A stretch of 64,000 nucleotides of DNA from Clostridium thailandense (GTDB taxonomy: Bacteria > Bacillota > Clostridia > Clostridiales > Clostridiaceae): contig NZ_JAEEGC010000034.1 in NCBI RefSeq assembly GCF_019207025.1, positions 1-64,000 on the forward strand, given 5' to 3'. Positions 17,153 to 26,090 of the stretch are shown here, piece by piece. Each line of letters begins with the position of its first letter. The first letter of the stretch is position 1. The notes beneath the pieces are model-generated. The model saw nothing but the letters and a program-made list of their open reading frames with translations, was not told the DNA's origin and searched no databases. Made by a program: the position numbers and the translations under genes.

Positions 17153-20100
17153 TGAAGCGTTTCAATTTGACAAAATGGTGCCTTAATAGAAAACAACTTA
17201 TTTATTTTTTAGCCTTTATAATAGTTGCAGCAGGGATTTTTGTATATCCTAAGCTTGGAAGAAATGAGGATCCTGAGTTTACCATACGGGAAATGTACAT
17301 TACAGTCGCTTGGCCAGGTGCAACTGCAAGTCAGGTTGAACAGCAACTTACCGATAAAATAGAAAAGAAGCTTCAGGATATTCCTAGTAAAGATTACATA
17401 AAAAGCTATTCGATGCCTGGAAAAGCGGTTATTTTTATTGATTTAAAAGATGAAGTACCTACTGATAAAATTAGGGACACCTGGGTTGAGGTACGGAATG
17501 AAATTAATGATATGAAAGGTTCTTTGCCATCGAATATAGTAGGCCCCAATTTTAATGACCGATACGATGATGTGTACGGATGTATTTATGCATTGACATC
17601 TGATGGATATACTTATGAAGAAATGAGAGAAAAAGCGGAAAATATTCGAAGAACCTTGCTGGATGTGAAGGACGTTAAGAAGGTGGAGTTGATTGGTGTT
17701 CAGACGGAAAAAATATTCATTCAGGTAGAAAATACTAAAATGGCACAGCTTGGTATTACTCCGAATATCATTGCCAGCACTCTTCAGGCACAGAATTCTG
17801 TTATACCAGCAGGGATGATTCAGACTTCCACAGACAATGTATATCTTCGAGTGAGTGGAATGTTCGATGACGTAAACAAAATTTCTAATTTGCCCATTAA
17901 AGCGGGCGGCCAGACTTTTCGCCTAGGAGACATTGCGAGCATTACACGAAGTTACTCTGACCCACCTGATCCTAAAATGTTTTATAATGGAAAGCAGGCA
18001 ATAGGAATTGCAATTTCCATGGAGCAGGGTGGCAATGTTCTAAGCTTAGGTAAAAATTTAGATAAAACACTACTTCAAATTAAAAAGGATTTACCTCTTG
18101 GTTTGAGTATAGATCAGGTGGCAAATCAGCCCGAAGCTGTCACAGAATCCATTAATGATTTCTTAGAAACCTTTGTCCTGGCACTGGCTATTGTAATGAT
18201 CGTGAGTTTTGTAAGTCTGGGACTCAGAACTGGATTAGTTGTGGCCATATCTATACCTCTAGTAATTGCAGGGGTGTTTGTAGCAATGTACTTTTCAGGG
18301 ATTCCGCTGCATAAAGTTTCACTGGGAGCTTTAATAATTGCCCTTGGTTTGCTGGTTGATGATGCAATTATAGCCATTGAAATGATGTCAGTTAAGCTGG
18401 AGGAGGGATGGGATAGGTTTAAAGCCGGTTGTTTTGCTTTTACCTCAACGGCTTTTCCAATGCTCACCGGAACTTTGATTACCTGTGCTGCGTTTACTCC
18501 TGTAGGTTTTTCAAAAGGAAGTGCATCTGAATATACAGGAAGTGTATTCAGCGTGGTTACTATGGCCTTGCTTTTCTCATGGATTATCTCAGTATGCTTT
18601 GTTCCAGTATTGGGCTTTGATTTAATCAAAATTAAAGATAGCAAAAAGAAAAATGATGATGTATATGATACCAAATTTTATAATATATTTAGAAAAATTT
18701 TGAACTGGTGCTTAAATCATCGCAAATTTGTGATTGTGGTAACAATAATATCCTTTTGCTTCTCTGGTTACACACTGTCTCATTCTGTTCCTAAAGAATT
18801 TTTCCCATCTGCAACACGACCTGAACTTTTAGTTGATATGACTTTGCCTCAAGGTTCTTCTATTACGGCAACGCAAGAGGCTGCCAATCGCTTATCGGAG
18901 TCTTTAAAAAAAGATAAAGATATTGTCAATTACTCTTATTATGTTGGAATGGGTTCTCCACGGTTCGTATTATCCATGGAGCCTGTGTCACAGAATACCA
19001 ATGTTGCACAGTTTGTCATATTGACGAAGAATGTTGCTGCAAGAGAACGTGTAAGCAAGAGCGTCCAGAAATTGTTTGATACTAGCTTTGAAAATATTCA
19101 AAGCCACATTAAGACCATTCAGAATGGTCCACCTAGTAACTATCCGGTTATGATCCGTGTTACAGGCTACGATAGTGATAAAGTACGTCAAATTGCAGAA
19201 AAGGTACGTGATACTATGGCTGCTAATCCTAAATTGTACAATATAAATTTCGACTGGTTTGAAAAAACAAAAGTTATGTCTGTTAAAGTGGATCAGGATA
19301 AAGCCAGAATGCTTGGTATAGATAGCCAGCAGATTTCCGCAGCCCTGCAGGGACAACTATCAGGAAGCACATTATCACAATTCAGACAAAATGATAAAAC
19401 TGTAGATATTGTACTGAAAATGGACTCGGCTAACAGCCGCGATCTGGGTTATGTGAAGAATTTAAATATCACATTACCTAGTGGAGGTTCTGTTCCTTTA
19501 GACCAAGTCGCTCAAATAAGTTATAACGCTGAAGATGGTTTGATAGGAAGAAGGGATTTAAAACCGACTATAACGGTTCAGGCCGAAGTACTGCCGGGGA
19601 CAACCGGAAATGATGCTGCTACGAATATATATAACCAACTTGAATCCTTTAGAAACAAGCTTCCTTTCGGATATAGTATAGACATTGGCGGCGCCCTTGA
19701 AAGAAGTCAGAAAGGATTAGCTCAGGTTAGAATGGTAGTTCCCTTTATGATAACTTTAATCATCGTACTGTTGATGTTTCAGCTTCAAAATGTACCTAAA
19801 ATGATAATGACATTACTTACCGCACCACTTGGAATAATCGGAGTTACATTAGCTTTAGTCGTATTTAAAAGTCAGATGGGTTTTGTTGTGGTACTGGGTA
19901 TTTTAGCGCTAATGGGAATTATCATAAGAAATACTGTTATTTTGGTCGATCAAATTGGAAAACATATTAAGAAAGGGGAGTCCATACGTGATGCTATTAT
20001 CAATTCGACTATTTTGAGGTTTAGACCCATTATGTTAACGGCTGTAGCCGCAATCATGGGGATGATACCATTAATTACAAATTCTTTTTGGGGGCCGATG

Positions 20101-20241
20101 GCAGCGGCAATGAGTGGTGGTATATTGATTGCAACTATATTGACTTTGCTGGTACTTCCGGTTATTTATGCCATCTGGTATAAAGCAGATAAAGAACTTG
20201 GAAATCAAGTAATTTTAGATAATCAAGAAGAATATGAATAG
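17152..20241 (+). CDS. RND family efflux permease (AcrB-like)
   Basis: A full-length 1029-residue RND pump. TM1 lies near residues 12-30, followed by the large docking/porter loop, TM2-TM6 near 330-540, a second loop, and TM8-TM12 near 855-1015. The proton-relay aspartates are in LGLLVDDAIIAIE (about 400). Motifs such as GRNEDPEFT, AWPGATASQVE, LPQGSS and the ending VLPVIYAIWYK match the family. A GTG start overlaps the adaptor stop codon (TAGTG), which implies translational coupling. No outer-membrane factor is present, as expected if the host has a single membrane. The divergent TetR gene probably regulates it. Confidence 0.93.
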   Translation: MKRFNLTKWCLNRKQLIYFLAFIIVAAGIFVYPKLGRNEDPEFTIREMYITVAWPGATASQVEQQLTDKIEKKLQDIPSKDYIKSYSMPGKAVIFIDLKDEVPTDKIRDTWVEVRNEINDMKGSLPSNIVGPNFNDRYDDVYGCIYALTSDGYTYEEMREKAENIRRTLLDVKDVKKVELIGVQTEKIFIQVENTKMAQLGITPNIIASTLQAQNSVIPAGMIQTSTDNVYLRVSGMFDDVNKISNLPIKAGGQTFRLGDIASITRSYSDPPDPKMFYNGKQAIGIAISMEQGGNVLSLGKNLDKTLLQIKKDLPLGLSIDQVANQPEAVTESINDFLETFVLALAIVMIVSFVSLGLRTGLVVAISIPLVIAGVFVAMYFSGIPLHKVSLGALIIALGLLVDDAIIAIEMMSVKLEEGWDRFKAGCFAFTSTAFPMLTGTLITCAAFTPVGFSKGSASEYTGSVFSVVTMALLFSWIISVCFVPVLGFDLIKIKDSKKKNDDVYDTKFYNIFRKILNWCLNHRKFVIVVTIISFCFSGYTLSHSVPKEFFPSATRPELLVDMTLPQGSSITATQEAANRLSESLKKDKDIVNYSYYVGMGSPRFVLSMEPVSQNTNVAQFVILTKNVAARERVSKSVQKLFDTSFENIQSHIKTIQNGPPSNYPVMIRVTGYDSDKVRQIAEKVRDTMAANPKLYNINFDWFEKTKVMSVKVDQDKARMLGIDSQQISAALQGQLSGSTLSQFRQNDKTVDIVLKMDSANSRDLGYVKNLNITLPSGGSVPLDQVAQISYNAEDGLIGRRDLKPTITVQAEVLPGTTGNDAATNIYNQLESFRNKLPFGYSIDIGGALERSQKGLAQVRMVVPFMITLIIVLLMFQLQNVPKMIMTLLTAPLGIIGVTLALVVFKSQMGFVVVLGILALMGIIIRNTVILVDQIGKHIKKGESIRDAIINSTILRFRPIMLTAVAAIMGMIPLITNSFWGPMAAAMSGGILIATILTLLVLPVIYAIWYKADKELGNQVILDNQEEYE

Positions 20242-20310
20242 GTAGAGCGAATATGTCTGCGTCAAGATGCTTGTTAATATAATCTTAATATTTAAAATAT
20301 AAAAACTATA

Positions 20311-20339
20311 TTGACAAGTTTGATGCAGGACATTATAAT
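20311..20339 (+). promoter_or_regulatory. Consensus sigma-A promoter of an apparent non-coding transcript
   Basis: TTGACA (20311-20316) and TATAAT (20334-20339) are both perfect and separated by exactly 17 bases, the strongest vegetative promoter match I found in the window. No gene starts downstream for nearly 1 kb. Confidence 0.85.
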
Positions 20340-20345
20340 AGTATC

Positions 20346-20890
20346 AAGATAACTAATTAGTTACTAAAAAATATTAACCAAAACATACTTTTAGTTTTAC
20401 AGGTGAGTATTTTAAAGCTAAAAGTAAATATCGAAGAAAAGGGGTGAGTCCACCAAAACAGTAGGTTAACCAAAATGTGTGATTAAGTTAATTTTTAAGT
20501 CAAAGTCTCAAGTTAAATCTATTTTTAAAAAGTTCTAACTCAGTAATTTTAGTTTTAGTCTAGATTAAACTTATGTGTATTTTGTTTATTTAAAGATTCA
20601 ATAATTAAGTATTTTTCTAGGTCAAGAAGTTTTTAGGTTAGAAAGAGAATAAAATAGTCAGTAAGTTTTAAATTCAAATCAATTAAGAATTAAGTGTAAA
20701 TTTATAAAAAGAATTTTTCTTACTATAGTGAGGATTGAGTTACAAAGTTAATTAGTCAAATTAAATTTAAAGATTTATGTGTCACATTTAGGAAATTGTT
20801 TAAGGTGAATAGTATTTGAAAAACAGGTTCATAAAAGTATAGAAACCAGAGTACCTAATTTAATATCATGGGTAGTCTGGTTTCTGTTTT
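20346..20890 (+). ncRNA. Candidate ~545-nt non-coding RNA
   Basis: A transcript starting near 20346 would run to the terminator at 20841-20894. All three forward frames are closed by frequent stops. The only start-codon options give peptides under 15 residues. A 13-bp helix pairs 20387-20399 with 20413-20425 around a CAGGTGAGTATTT loop, and GGTG/CACC forms a small hairpin at 20442-20453. Recurrent short words (AGTCAA, AAGTTAA) are scattered through the body. I do not recognise a known RNA family. An expressed long RNA is inferred from the promoter and terminator; the structure is only partly visible. Confidence 0.55.
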
Positions 20891-20894
20891 GTTA
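20841..20894 (+). terminator. Terminator of the candidate non-coding RNA
   Basis: AGAAACCAGA (20841-20850) pairs perfectly with TCTGGTTTCT (20876-20885). Four further pairs lie inside after one mismatch, and GTTTTGTT follows. It is a strong intrinsic terminator on the + strand with no protein gene in front of it. Confidence 0.8.
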
Positions 20895-21304
20895 TTGATA
20901 ACTATCATTTTTAATAGCAGTCGATTAATCCGCTTATGTAAAATCTTTTCTAGGTATTTTCAATTTTGCATTTTTTCTATTTATTTCAAGGTTAGTTCGC
21001 CTTTTAAATCAATAAACATACAAATGAAGCCTTTTTCAGCAGCTCTTCCTGTCCTACTAATTCAATGTATATGAAGTTTCAGAAAAACAAAGGATCTGAC
21101 GTTTTTTTATAGACACCCACGGCCGACATTTAACTTATGCTCCGGAAATGGCATTTACAGATTTGACCTTACATATTATAATTATCTTGGGAAATATATA
21201 CTAATAGGGATAAATAGTAGTTTATTAATGATGTTGCAAACAACATTTATAGTTTTTAGTATAGTATAATATACATACAAAGTTAAATGATAAGGAAGAT
21301 AATA
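20895..21304. other. Gene-free stretch with a repeat-like element and upstream region of the AAA gene
   Basis: I find no credible coding sequence here; an open frame starting inside the terminator has no ribosome binding site. An ACGGCCGACA-containing element lies at about 21118-21148 and is related to one at 29350-29387. Near the AAA gene, ATGTTG (21231-21236) and CAACAT (21241-21246) form a small dyad, and TATAAT (21265-21270) is a likely -10. Confidence 0.4.
21118..21148. repeat. Short intergenic element related to one at 29.35 kb
   Basis: ACGGCCGACA is shared with 29352-29361. The adjoining GACATTTAACTTATG matches, at 14 of 15 positions, the reverse complement of CATAAGTTAAGTGTC from that copy. 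This copy has lost the symmetric half. Confidence 0.45.
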
Positions 21305-22162
21305 ATGGTTTATTTAAATGTCTTTATATTTCCAAATGATGATATGGAATTTGATTTTTTAATAGAGGAAAAAAGAACATGCTATGACTCATTTTATCCA
21401 TTTAAGATATTATCAAGAAATGGTTTTGAAAGAATTGATTTTGCACCAATTACTATTTTATATGGTGGAAATGGTTCGGGAAAATCTACGGCATTAAATG
21501 TTATAGCAGAAAAAACGGGAATAATTAGAGATTCTATCTACAACAAATCTAATTTCTATTCTAACTATGTCAATATGTGTGAGATGCAGCTTGAAGATGA
21601 TGATATTCCTGAAAATAGTAGAATTATAACAAGTGATGATGTATTCGATTATATGTTGAATATTCGTAACCTTAATGAAGGGATTGACCAAAAACGGGAA
21701 AAAATCTTTGAAGAATATTTGGATGCGAAATATTCTAATTTCCAAATGAAGTCTATGGCAGACTATGAACAACTAAAGAAGGTAAATATGGCTAGAAGTA
21801 AAACTCAGTCACGATTTGTGAGAAATGAACTGATGGATAATGTGAGGGAATATTCAAATGGAGAAAGTGCATTTCGATATTTTATTGAAAAAATAGATGA
21901 AAATGGATTATATATATTGGATGAGCCTGAAAACAGTCTTTCTCCAAAACGTCAGCTGGAATTAGTAAGATTTATCGAGGACTTTGCACGATTTCTAGGT
22001 TGTCAGTTTATTATATCAACACATTCTCCATTTCTACTTGCCCTTCGTGGAGCAAAAATATATGATCTTGATGAAAATCCAGTTGATGTGAAAAAATGGA
22101 CAGAATTAGAAAATGTGCGTACATATTATGAGTTCTTTAAAAGATATGAAAATGAGTTTTAA
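21305..22162 (+). CDS. AAA family ATPase (ABC/SMC-like, single-domain)
   Basis: A 285-residue soluble ATPase. Walker A is GGNGSGKST near residues 54-62, the central part is helical and charged, and Walker B is YILDEPENSLSPKRQLELVR near 203-222, with the switch region QFIISTHSPFLLAL near 238. This is the RecF/SMC-like predicted ATPase group, in which a single polypeptide dimerises around ATP. The ATG at 21305 has AAGGAAG upstream; an earlier in-frame ATG at 21287 does not. It has no partner nuclease or reverse transcriptase next to it, so a defence role cannot be argued from context. Confidence 0.85.
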   Translation: MVYLNVFIFPNDDMEFDFLIEEKRTCYDSFYPFKILSRNGFERIDFAPITILYGGNGSGKSTALNVIAEKTGIIRDSIYNKSNFYSNYVNMCEMQLEDDDIPENSRIITSDDVFDYMLNIRNLNEGIDQKREKIFEEYLDAKYSNFQMKSMADYEQLKKVNMARSKTQSRFVRNELMDNVREYSNGESAFRYFIEKIDENGLYILDEPENSLSPKRQLELVRFIEDFARFLGCQFIISTHSPFLLALRGAKIYDLDENPVDVKKWTELENVRTYYEFFKRYENEF

Positions 22163-22172
22163 TGTTAATGTA

Positions 22173-22205
22173 AAAGGGATGTTGCACTCAACAATCCCTT
22201 TTTAT
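22173..22205 (+). terminator. Terminator of the AAA ATPase gene
   Basis: AAAGGGAT plus GTTG pairs with CAAC plus ATCCCTTT with one bulged A, followed by a T run. The 5' arm GGGATGTTGCACT is shared with the hairpin at 48507-48544. Confidence 0.8.
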
Positions 22206-22233
22206 AATGTTTACATAGGAGGCGATTAATAGA

Positions 22234-23070
22234 ATGGGCAAAAGTAGAGAATTTTATCAAATAGGAGAAGTATCAAAAATATGTAATATTCCAATAAAAA
22301 CACTGCGCTATTATGATGAAATAGAATTATTAATACCACGAAGAATTGATCCAGATAGTAATTATAGATATTATTCAAATGATCAATTGGTTTTGGTGCT
22401 TGTAATAAAGCATTTTAAAGAAGCAGGTTTTTCATTAAAGGAAATAAAAGTGCTTTTAGGCAGAGAAGATTTAGAATACAACACAAGAAAAATTAATGAA
22501 AAATGTATAGAGATTGATAATAAAATTAATGATTTAAAAATGTTAAAAGAAAAATTACAGTTTTGCATTAAAGAAAGTAAGAAAGAAAAGAAAAAACATG
22601 AGGACTTTAAAATTGAGATAAAAGAGATTCCTATTTCTTATATTGCTTATCTTAGAAGTAAAGGACCTTGTACTATTGAAGAATTTACGGTTAGATACTG
22701 CAAATTGATTTCATTAGTCGAAAGAAACAATTTTCATATTACAAAGAATGCTATGGCTATATATTATGATGATTGTATTGACTTTGAGGAAAAAGAAAAG
22801 GAGGAATATGATATTGAAGTTTGTATAGCCGTATCTGAAGAAAGAGAAATAAAGGGTTTAGTTAGAAAATTTGGAGGATTTAAAGCTATTACTGCTATTC
22901 ATTATGGAAGCTATGATAATATGATAGATACTTATAGAAAGATATTCAAATACATTTATGAAAATGGATTTGAAGTTTACGGTGAGCCTATAGATAATTA
23001 TCTTGTAGATATAATAAACACATCAGATGAAGAAAATTATGTGACTGAATTAATAGTTCCAATAAAATAA
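22234..23070 (+). CDS. MerR family regulator with GyrI-like effector domain
   Basis: A 278-residue BltR/BmrR-type protein. The MerR helix-turn-helix lies at about residues 5-75 (YQIGEVSKICNIPIKTLRYY, then YRYYSNDQL), a coiled-coil dimer helix at about 80-125, and a GyrI-like drug-binding domain follows (EIPISYIAYLRSKGPC, GGFKAITAIHYGSYDNM, ending TELIVPIK). Proteins of this build activate efflux or detoxification genes on binding cationic or aromatic compounds. GGAGGCGAT precedes the ATG. The next gene, a membrane acyltransferase 48 bases downstream, may be co-transcribed. Confidence 0.9.
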   Translation: MGKSREFYQIGEVSKICNIPIKTLRYYDEIELLIPRRIDPDSNYRYYSNDQLVLVLVIKHFKEAGFSLKEIKVLLGREDLEYNTRKINEKCIEIDNKINDLKMLKEKLQFCIKESKKEKKKHEDFKIEIKEIPISYIAYLRSKGPCTIEEFTVRYCKLISLVERNNFHITKNAMAIYYDDCIDFEEKEKEEYDIEVCIAVSEEREIKGLVRKFGGFKAITAIHYGSYDNMIDTYRKIFKYIYENGFEVYGEPIDNYLVDIINTSDEENYVTELIVPIK

Positions 23071-23118
23071 TTAATAGTGTTTTAAATTGAAATTTAAGTA
23101 GAATAAGAGGGTTTAGAT

Positions 23119-24228
23119 GTGAGACAAGAAAGGTTACATGAAATCGATATTTTAAGAGCTATAGCATTTGTTTTTGTTGTTACTCAACATACTTTAGGAG
23201 GATTTTCTAATATTAAAGGACTTCCTTATGCCAGTTTTGCTATAATGAAGTTAACATATGTAATTGCTAAAGTAGCAGTACCAATTTTTCTTTTTATAAG
23301 TGCAGTAGCTTTATTTTATACACATTCAGAAAAATTTGAATGTAAAAGCTATTATTTCAAAAGAATAAAATATTTATTGATACCTTATATTGTATGGTCG
23401 GCAATCAATATGATTATGTTGGATAATAAGGAAAGGTTTAATAATTTCTTGATCCAACTAATTGCAGGGAATGCTGCATACCATTTTTGGTATATGGGTA
23501 TGGTTATAAGAGTTTTTTTTATGTTTCCTATCATTCTTTGTATTGCAAAAAAAGTACATTTGATGAATGTCAAAATTAGGACAAGTATTTTTATATTGTT
23601 AGTTTGTCTATATTATCCAGTATCAAGAATCCAAAATACTATATCTGATAATGTAGGGAAACTTATATTTGGAACACCAACTGATATACAACAAAGAATT
23701 ATAAATATATCTGTTTTGTTTTGGTATCTTTACTTTATATTAGGGATTTACTTAGCTTTAAACTATGAATATATTAAAAAGAAACTTATACAGTATAGAG
23801 CTATTGTTTTTATAATATATGGGATATCATTGATATACGCTTATTTAAATGAAATAGAAAAGATTAGGTTTATAAGGTTTCTATCCTTATCATATATGGT
23901 ATTTTCAGTATTAACATTCTATTTAATTGCTCTTAGTCTGAAAGAAAAAAATAAAGTTTATAAGCTAATGAAATTTATTAGTGATTATTCCTTTACTTCA
24001 TACATGGCACATATTATCGTTATAAACTATGTAGTTAATATAACGATGCTAGTACTTAATACTAGAAACTATCTTATAGTGGGAATTTTTGCTTTAGTTA
24101 TAACATCATTAACAACCCCTGTTATTATAAAATTTATTAGTTATTTTCCATTTTCTGAATATATAACTGGAACTAAACGTTCATTTAAAAGTTCTGTTTT
24201 AAAGATAAGGCCTTCAAAAACAGCTTAG
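23119..24228 (+). CDS. Membrane-bound acyltransferase family 3 protein
   Basis: A 369-residue protein with about ten hydrophobic segments. It starts with the acyltransferase-3 signature EIDILRAIAFVFVVTQH, in which Arg-Ala and the later His belong to the catalytic region. It continues with VPIFLFISAVALFY, YFKRIKYLLIPYIVWS and HFWYMGMVIRVFFMFPI. Such enzymes O-acylate cell-surface polysaccharides or lipids. A GTG start follows GAGGG at suitable spacing. It lies downstream of the MerR gene and may form a two-gene unit with it, although that link is only positional. Confidence 0.88.
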   Translation: MRQERLHEIDILRAIAFVFVVTQHTLGGFSNIKGLPYASFAIMKLTYVIAKVAVPIFLFISAVALFYTHSEKFECKSYYFKRIKYLLIPYIVWSAINMIMLDNKERFNNFLIQLIAGNAAYHFWYMGMVIRVFFMFPIILCIAKKVHLMNVKIRTSIFILLVCLYYPVSRIQNTISDNVGKLIFGTPTDIQQRIINISVLFWYLYFILGIYLALNYEYIKKKLIQYRAIVFIIYGISLIYAYLNEIEKIRFIRFLSLSYMVFSVLTFYLIALSLKEKNKVYKLMKFISDYSFTSYMAHIIVINYVVNITMLVLNTRNYLIVGIFALVITSLTTPVIIKFISYFPFSEYITGTKRSFKSSVLKIRPSKTA

Positions 24229-24258
24229 TATAAAATTATTTCCTATATTTTTTATAAT

Positions 24259-24810
24259 TTATTTTTTTATTTGACCATGTTTTTTATTTTCTCTAAATCT
24301 ACGAACCTTTATAAGAGTTGCACAAGTATTGTCACACCACTTTCTTGTGTGGCTTTTACTTTCATCATAAAAAATCCATTTACAATCGGGATTTTCGCAA
24401 AGCTTAATCCTTTCAATATCATATTTGGTTATCATATCAATAAAAGAAGAAATAATTTCAAATATAATCAAATGTAAATCAGATTTAAGTGGAATAGTTT
24501 TTAAATAAAACTTATTTTGTTCTTTTTTTAATACCTTATAAAACGAGAAAGCTTTAAGATATTCATTTAATTTATTTATATCTTTTGAAGCTATTGTTTT
24601 TTTTGCATATAGATTATCTGTAATGCAACTTAAAAAGTCTCTAAGCTCCAGTAATCTATCAATCATTTCTTTATCAGGTATATTAGTAAATGATAAATTC
24701 CACTTTAAATAAAAATTTTTGAACCAATTTTCATCCTTTAAAGGGTCTGTAAAAGTTTTATGTGTTTTGTACCATTGACTATTAATAAAATCCATGCATA
24801 AAAAATCCAT
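24259..24810 (-). CDS. CGNR-type zinc-finger regulator (ABATE-like)
   Basis: A 183-residue protein with the ABATE/CGNR architecture: an N-terminal helical domain opening with DFLCMDFINSQW, then a C-terminal zinc ribbon near 137-165 (CENPDCKWIFYDES, HTRKWCDNTCATLIKVRRFR). Four cysteines are in place, although the eponymous CGNR is CDNT here. These proteins are thought to be stress-responsive transcription factors. AAAGGAGG precedes the start by nine bases. It is divergent from the Fe-S protein gene at 24934, with an inverted repeat between them, which suggests control of that gene. Confidence 0.82.
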   Translation of the reverse strand: MDFLCMDFINSQWYKTHKTFTDPLKDENWFKNFYLKWNLSFTNIPDKEMIDRLLELRDFLSCITDNLYAKKTIASKDINKLNEYLKAFSFYKVLKKEQNKFYLKTIPLKSDLHLIIFEIISSFIDMITKYDIERIKLCENPDCKWIFYDESKSHTRKWCDNTCATLIKVRRFRENKKHGQIKK

Positions 24811-24877
24811 TCTATGTAACCTCCTTTTATGATGTTGACCGTTACTAGGATAGGTGTTATTATTTTATTATATCAGT

Positions 24878-24907
24878 GTAACTATATTATGTAAAAATGA
24901 TAGTTAC
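24878..24907. promoter_or_regulatory. Inverted repeat in the CGNR/Fe-S divergent promoter region
   Basis: GTAACTAT (24878-24885) is matched by ATAGTTAC (24900-24907) with a 14-base spacer. It sits 27 bases before the Fe-S protein start. Another GTTAC lies at 24841. It is a candidate site for the divergent CGNR regulator. Confidence 0.4.
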
Positions 24908-24933
24908 ATTATGCTAATAGAGGAGGGAAATAT

Positions 24934-25878
24934 ATGAAAAGCTATGTTAGTGACTTTATAAAGAAGATTGAAGGATACGGCTTTAAAGCACAAGTTATTT
25001 CTTTTACAAATATAGAAGCAATACAATCCGAACTAGAGAATACAAAACAGACTTATGAGGATGTTGATACTTATATAGGAAAATACTTAGACAAGTTTTA
25101 CTATGAAAATTCAAAGAACCTTCTAGAAGCAAAATCAATTATAGTTATAGCAGTTCCGCAACCAATAGCAAGAATACATTTCACATTAGATTCAAAAAAA
25201 CATTCTGTAATTATGCCGCCAATGTATCTATTAAATGCAAGCAGTGAATTTGAGGAAAAACATAAGAAGATAGCTGAAGTAACTGCAATTCTTGAGAAGG
25301 TACTTTCTTATGAAAATTTCAAGGTAATTAAGTTAAATATTCCATGTAAACTTACAGCAGTAAAAAGTGGTTTGGGTGTATATGGAAGAAATAATATTTG
25401 TTATATAAATGGTGAAAGCAGCTTTTATTGGCTTGGAGCATATATATCAGATATGCCCTGTGAAAATGACGCCTGGCAAGAACATTCTGTTACTATGGAT
25501 ACATGCAAGAATTGCGACTTGTGCCTGAAAAACTGTCCAACAGGAGCAATAGCAAAGGACAGATTTATAATTCATTCGAATAAATGTATTACATTACAAA
25601 ATGAAAGTAAAGAAGATTTTTCAAAGGATCTGGATTCGAAGTGGCATAATTGCTTGATAGGATGCTTGCGATGCCAAATTATTTGTCCTGTAAATAAGAA
25701 GCATATCAGGAATGTAGAAGATATTACTGAATTTGATGAGTGGGAAACGAGAAAGATATTAGATGAAACGCCATTGGAAGAATTGTCGGAAATAACCTAT
25801 AAAAAATTGGAATTGATTAGTTTTATAGAAGATTATGATTTACTTGCCCGCAATCTGAAGGTTCTAATGTCATGGTAG
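24934..25878 (+). CDS. QueG-like 4Fe-4S double-cluster protein
   Basis: A 314-residue protein related to epoxyqueuosine reductase. The N-terminal cobalamin-domain-like region includes AKSIIVIAVPQPIARI and GLGVYGRNNICYI. The C-terminal domain carries two 4Fe-4S motifs: CKNCDLCLKNCPTGAI near 190 and CLIGCLRCQIICP near 238, with CITLQ between. It is probably a corrinoid/Fe-S reductase, but sequence alone does not show tRNA queuosine as substrate. GGAGGG precedes the ATG. It is divergent from the CGNR regulator. It is the intact relative of the truncated copy at 14201. Confidence 0.85.
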   Translation: MKSYVSDFIKKIEGYGFKAQVISFTNIEAIQSELENTKQTYEDVDTYIGKYLDKFYYENSKNLLEAKSIIVIAVPQPIARIHFTLDSKKHSVIMPPMYLLNASSEFEEKHKKIAEVTAILEKVLSYENFKVIKLNIPCKLTAVKSGLGVYGRNNICYINGESSFYWLGAYISDMPCENDAWQEHSVTMDTCKNCDLCLKNCPTGAIAKDRFIIHSNKCITLQNESKEDFSKDLDSKWHNCLIGCLRCQIICPVNKKHIRNVEDITEFDEWETRKILDETPLEELSEITYKKLELISFIEDYDLLARNLKVLMSW

Positions 25879-26090
25879 TTAGAAGGGAACTAGTCTATAT
25901 GAAAATTTTAGATAATCCTTCAAGATATCTATAGGTAAAAGAAAAAAGTTACTAAAAATTCATAATGTAAAGCTTAAGATGGTGATAAAATAATTAATAG
26001 AGTTTAATAGCGAAAGTAGACTACTTGCTTTGTGTAACCGATCTGCTTTATTTATTAAACTACATAATGGTTATAAGGAGTACAGAACTT

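Noticed and set aside
18126-19356. Long minus-strand frames of 182 and 122 codons within the RND permease
   Set aside because: They are opposite an unmistakable full-length RND gene and have no start signals of their own.
20868-21074. A 68-codon frame starting in the terminator after the candidate non-coding RNA
   Set aside because: It has no ribosome binding site, begins inside a strong terminator stem and shows no protein-like pattern.
21305-22162. AAA ATPase as part of an anti-phage defence system
   Set aside because: No nuclease, reverse transcriptase, toxin or other defence partner lies beside it; neighbours are a candidate RNA and a drug-type MerR regulator.
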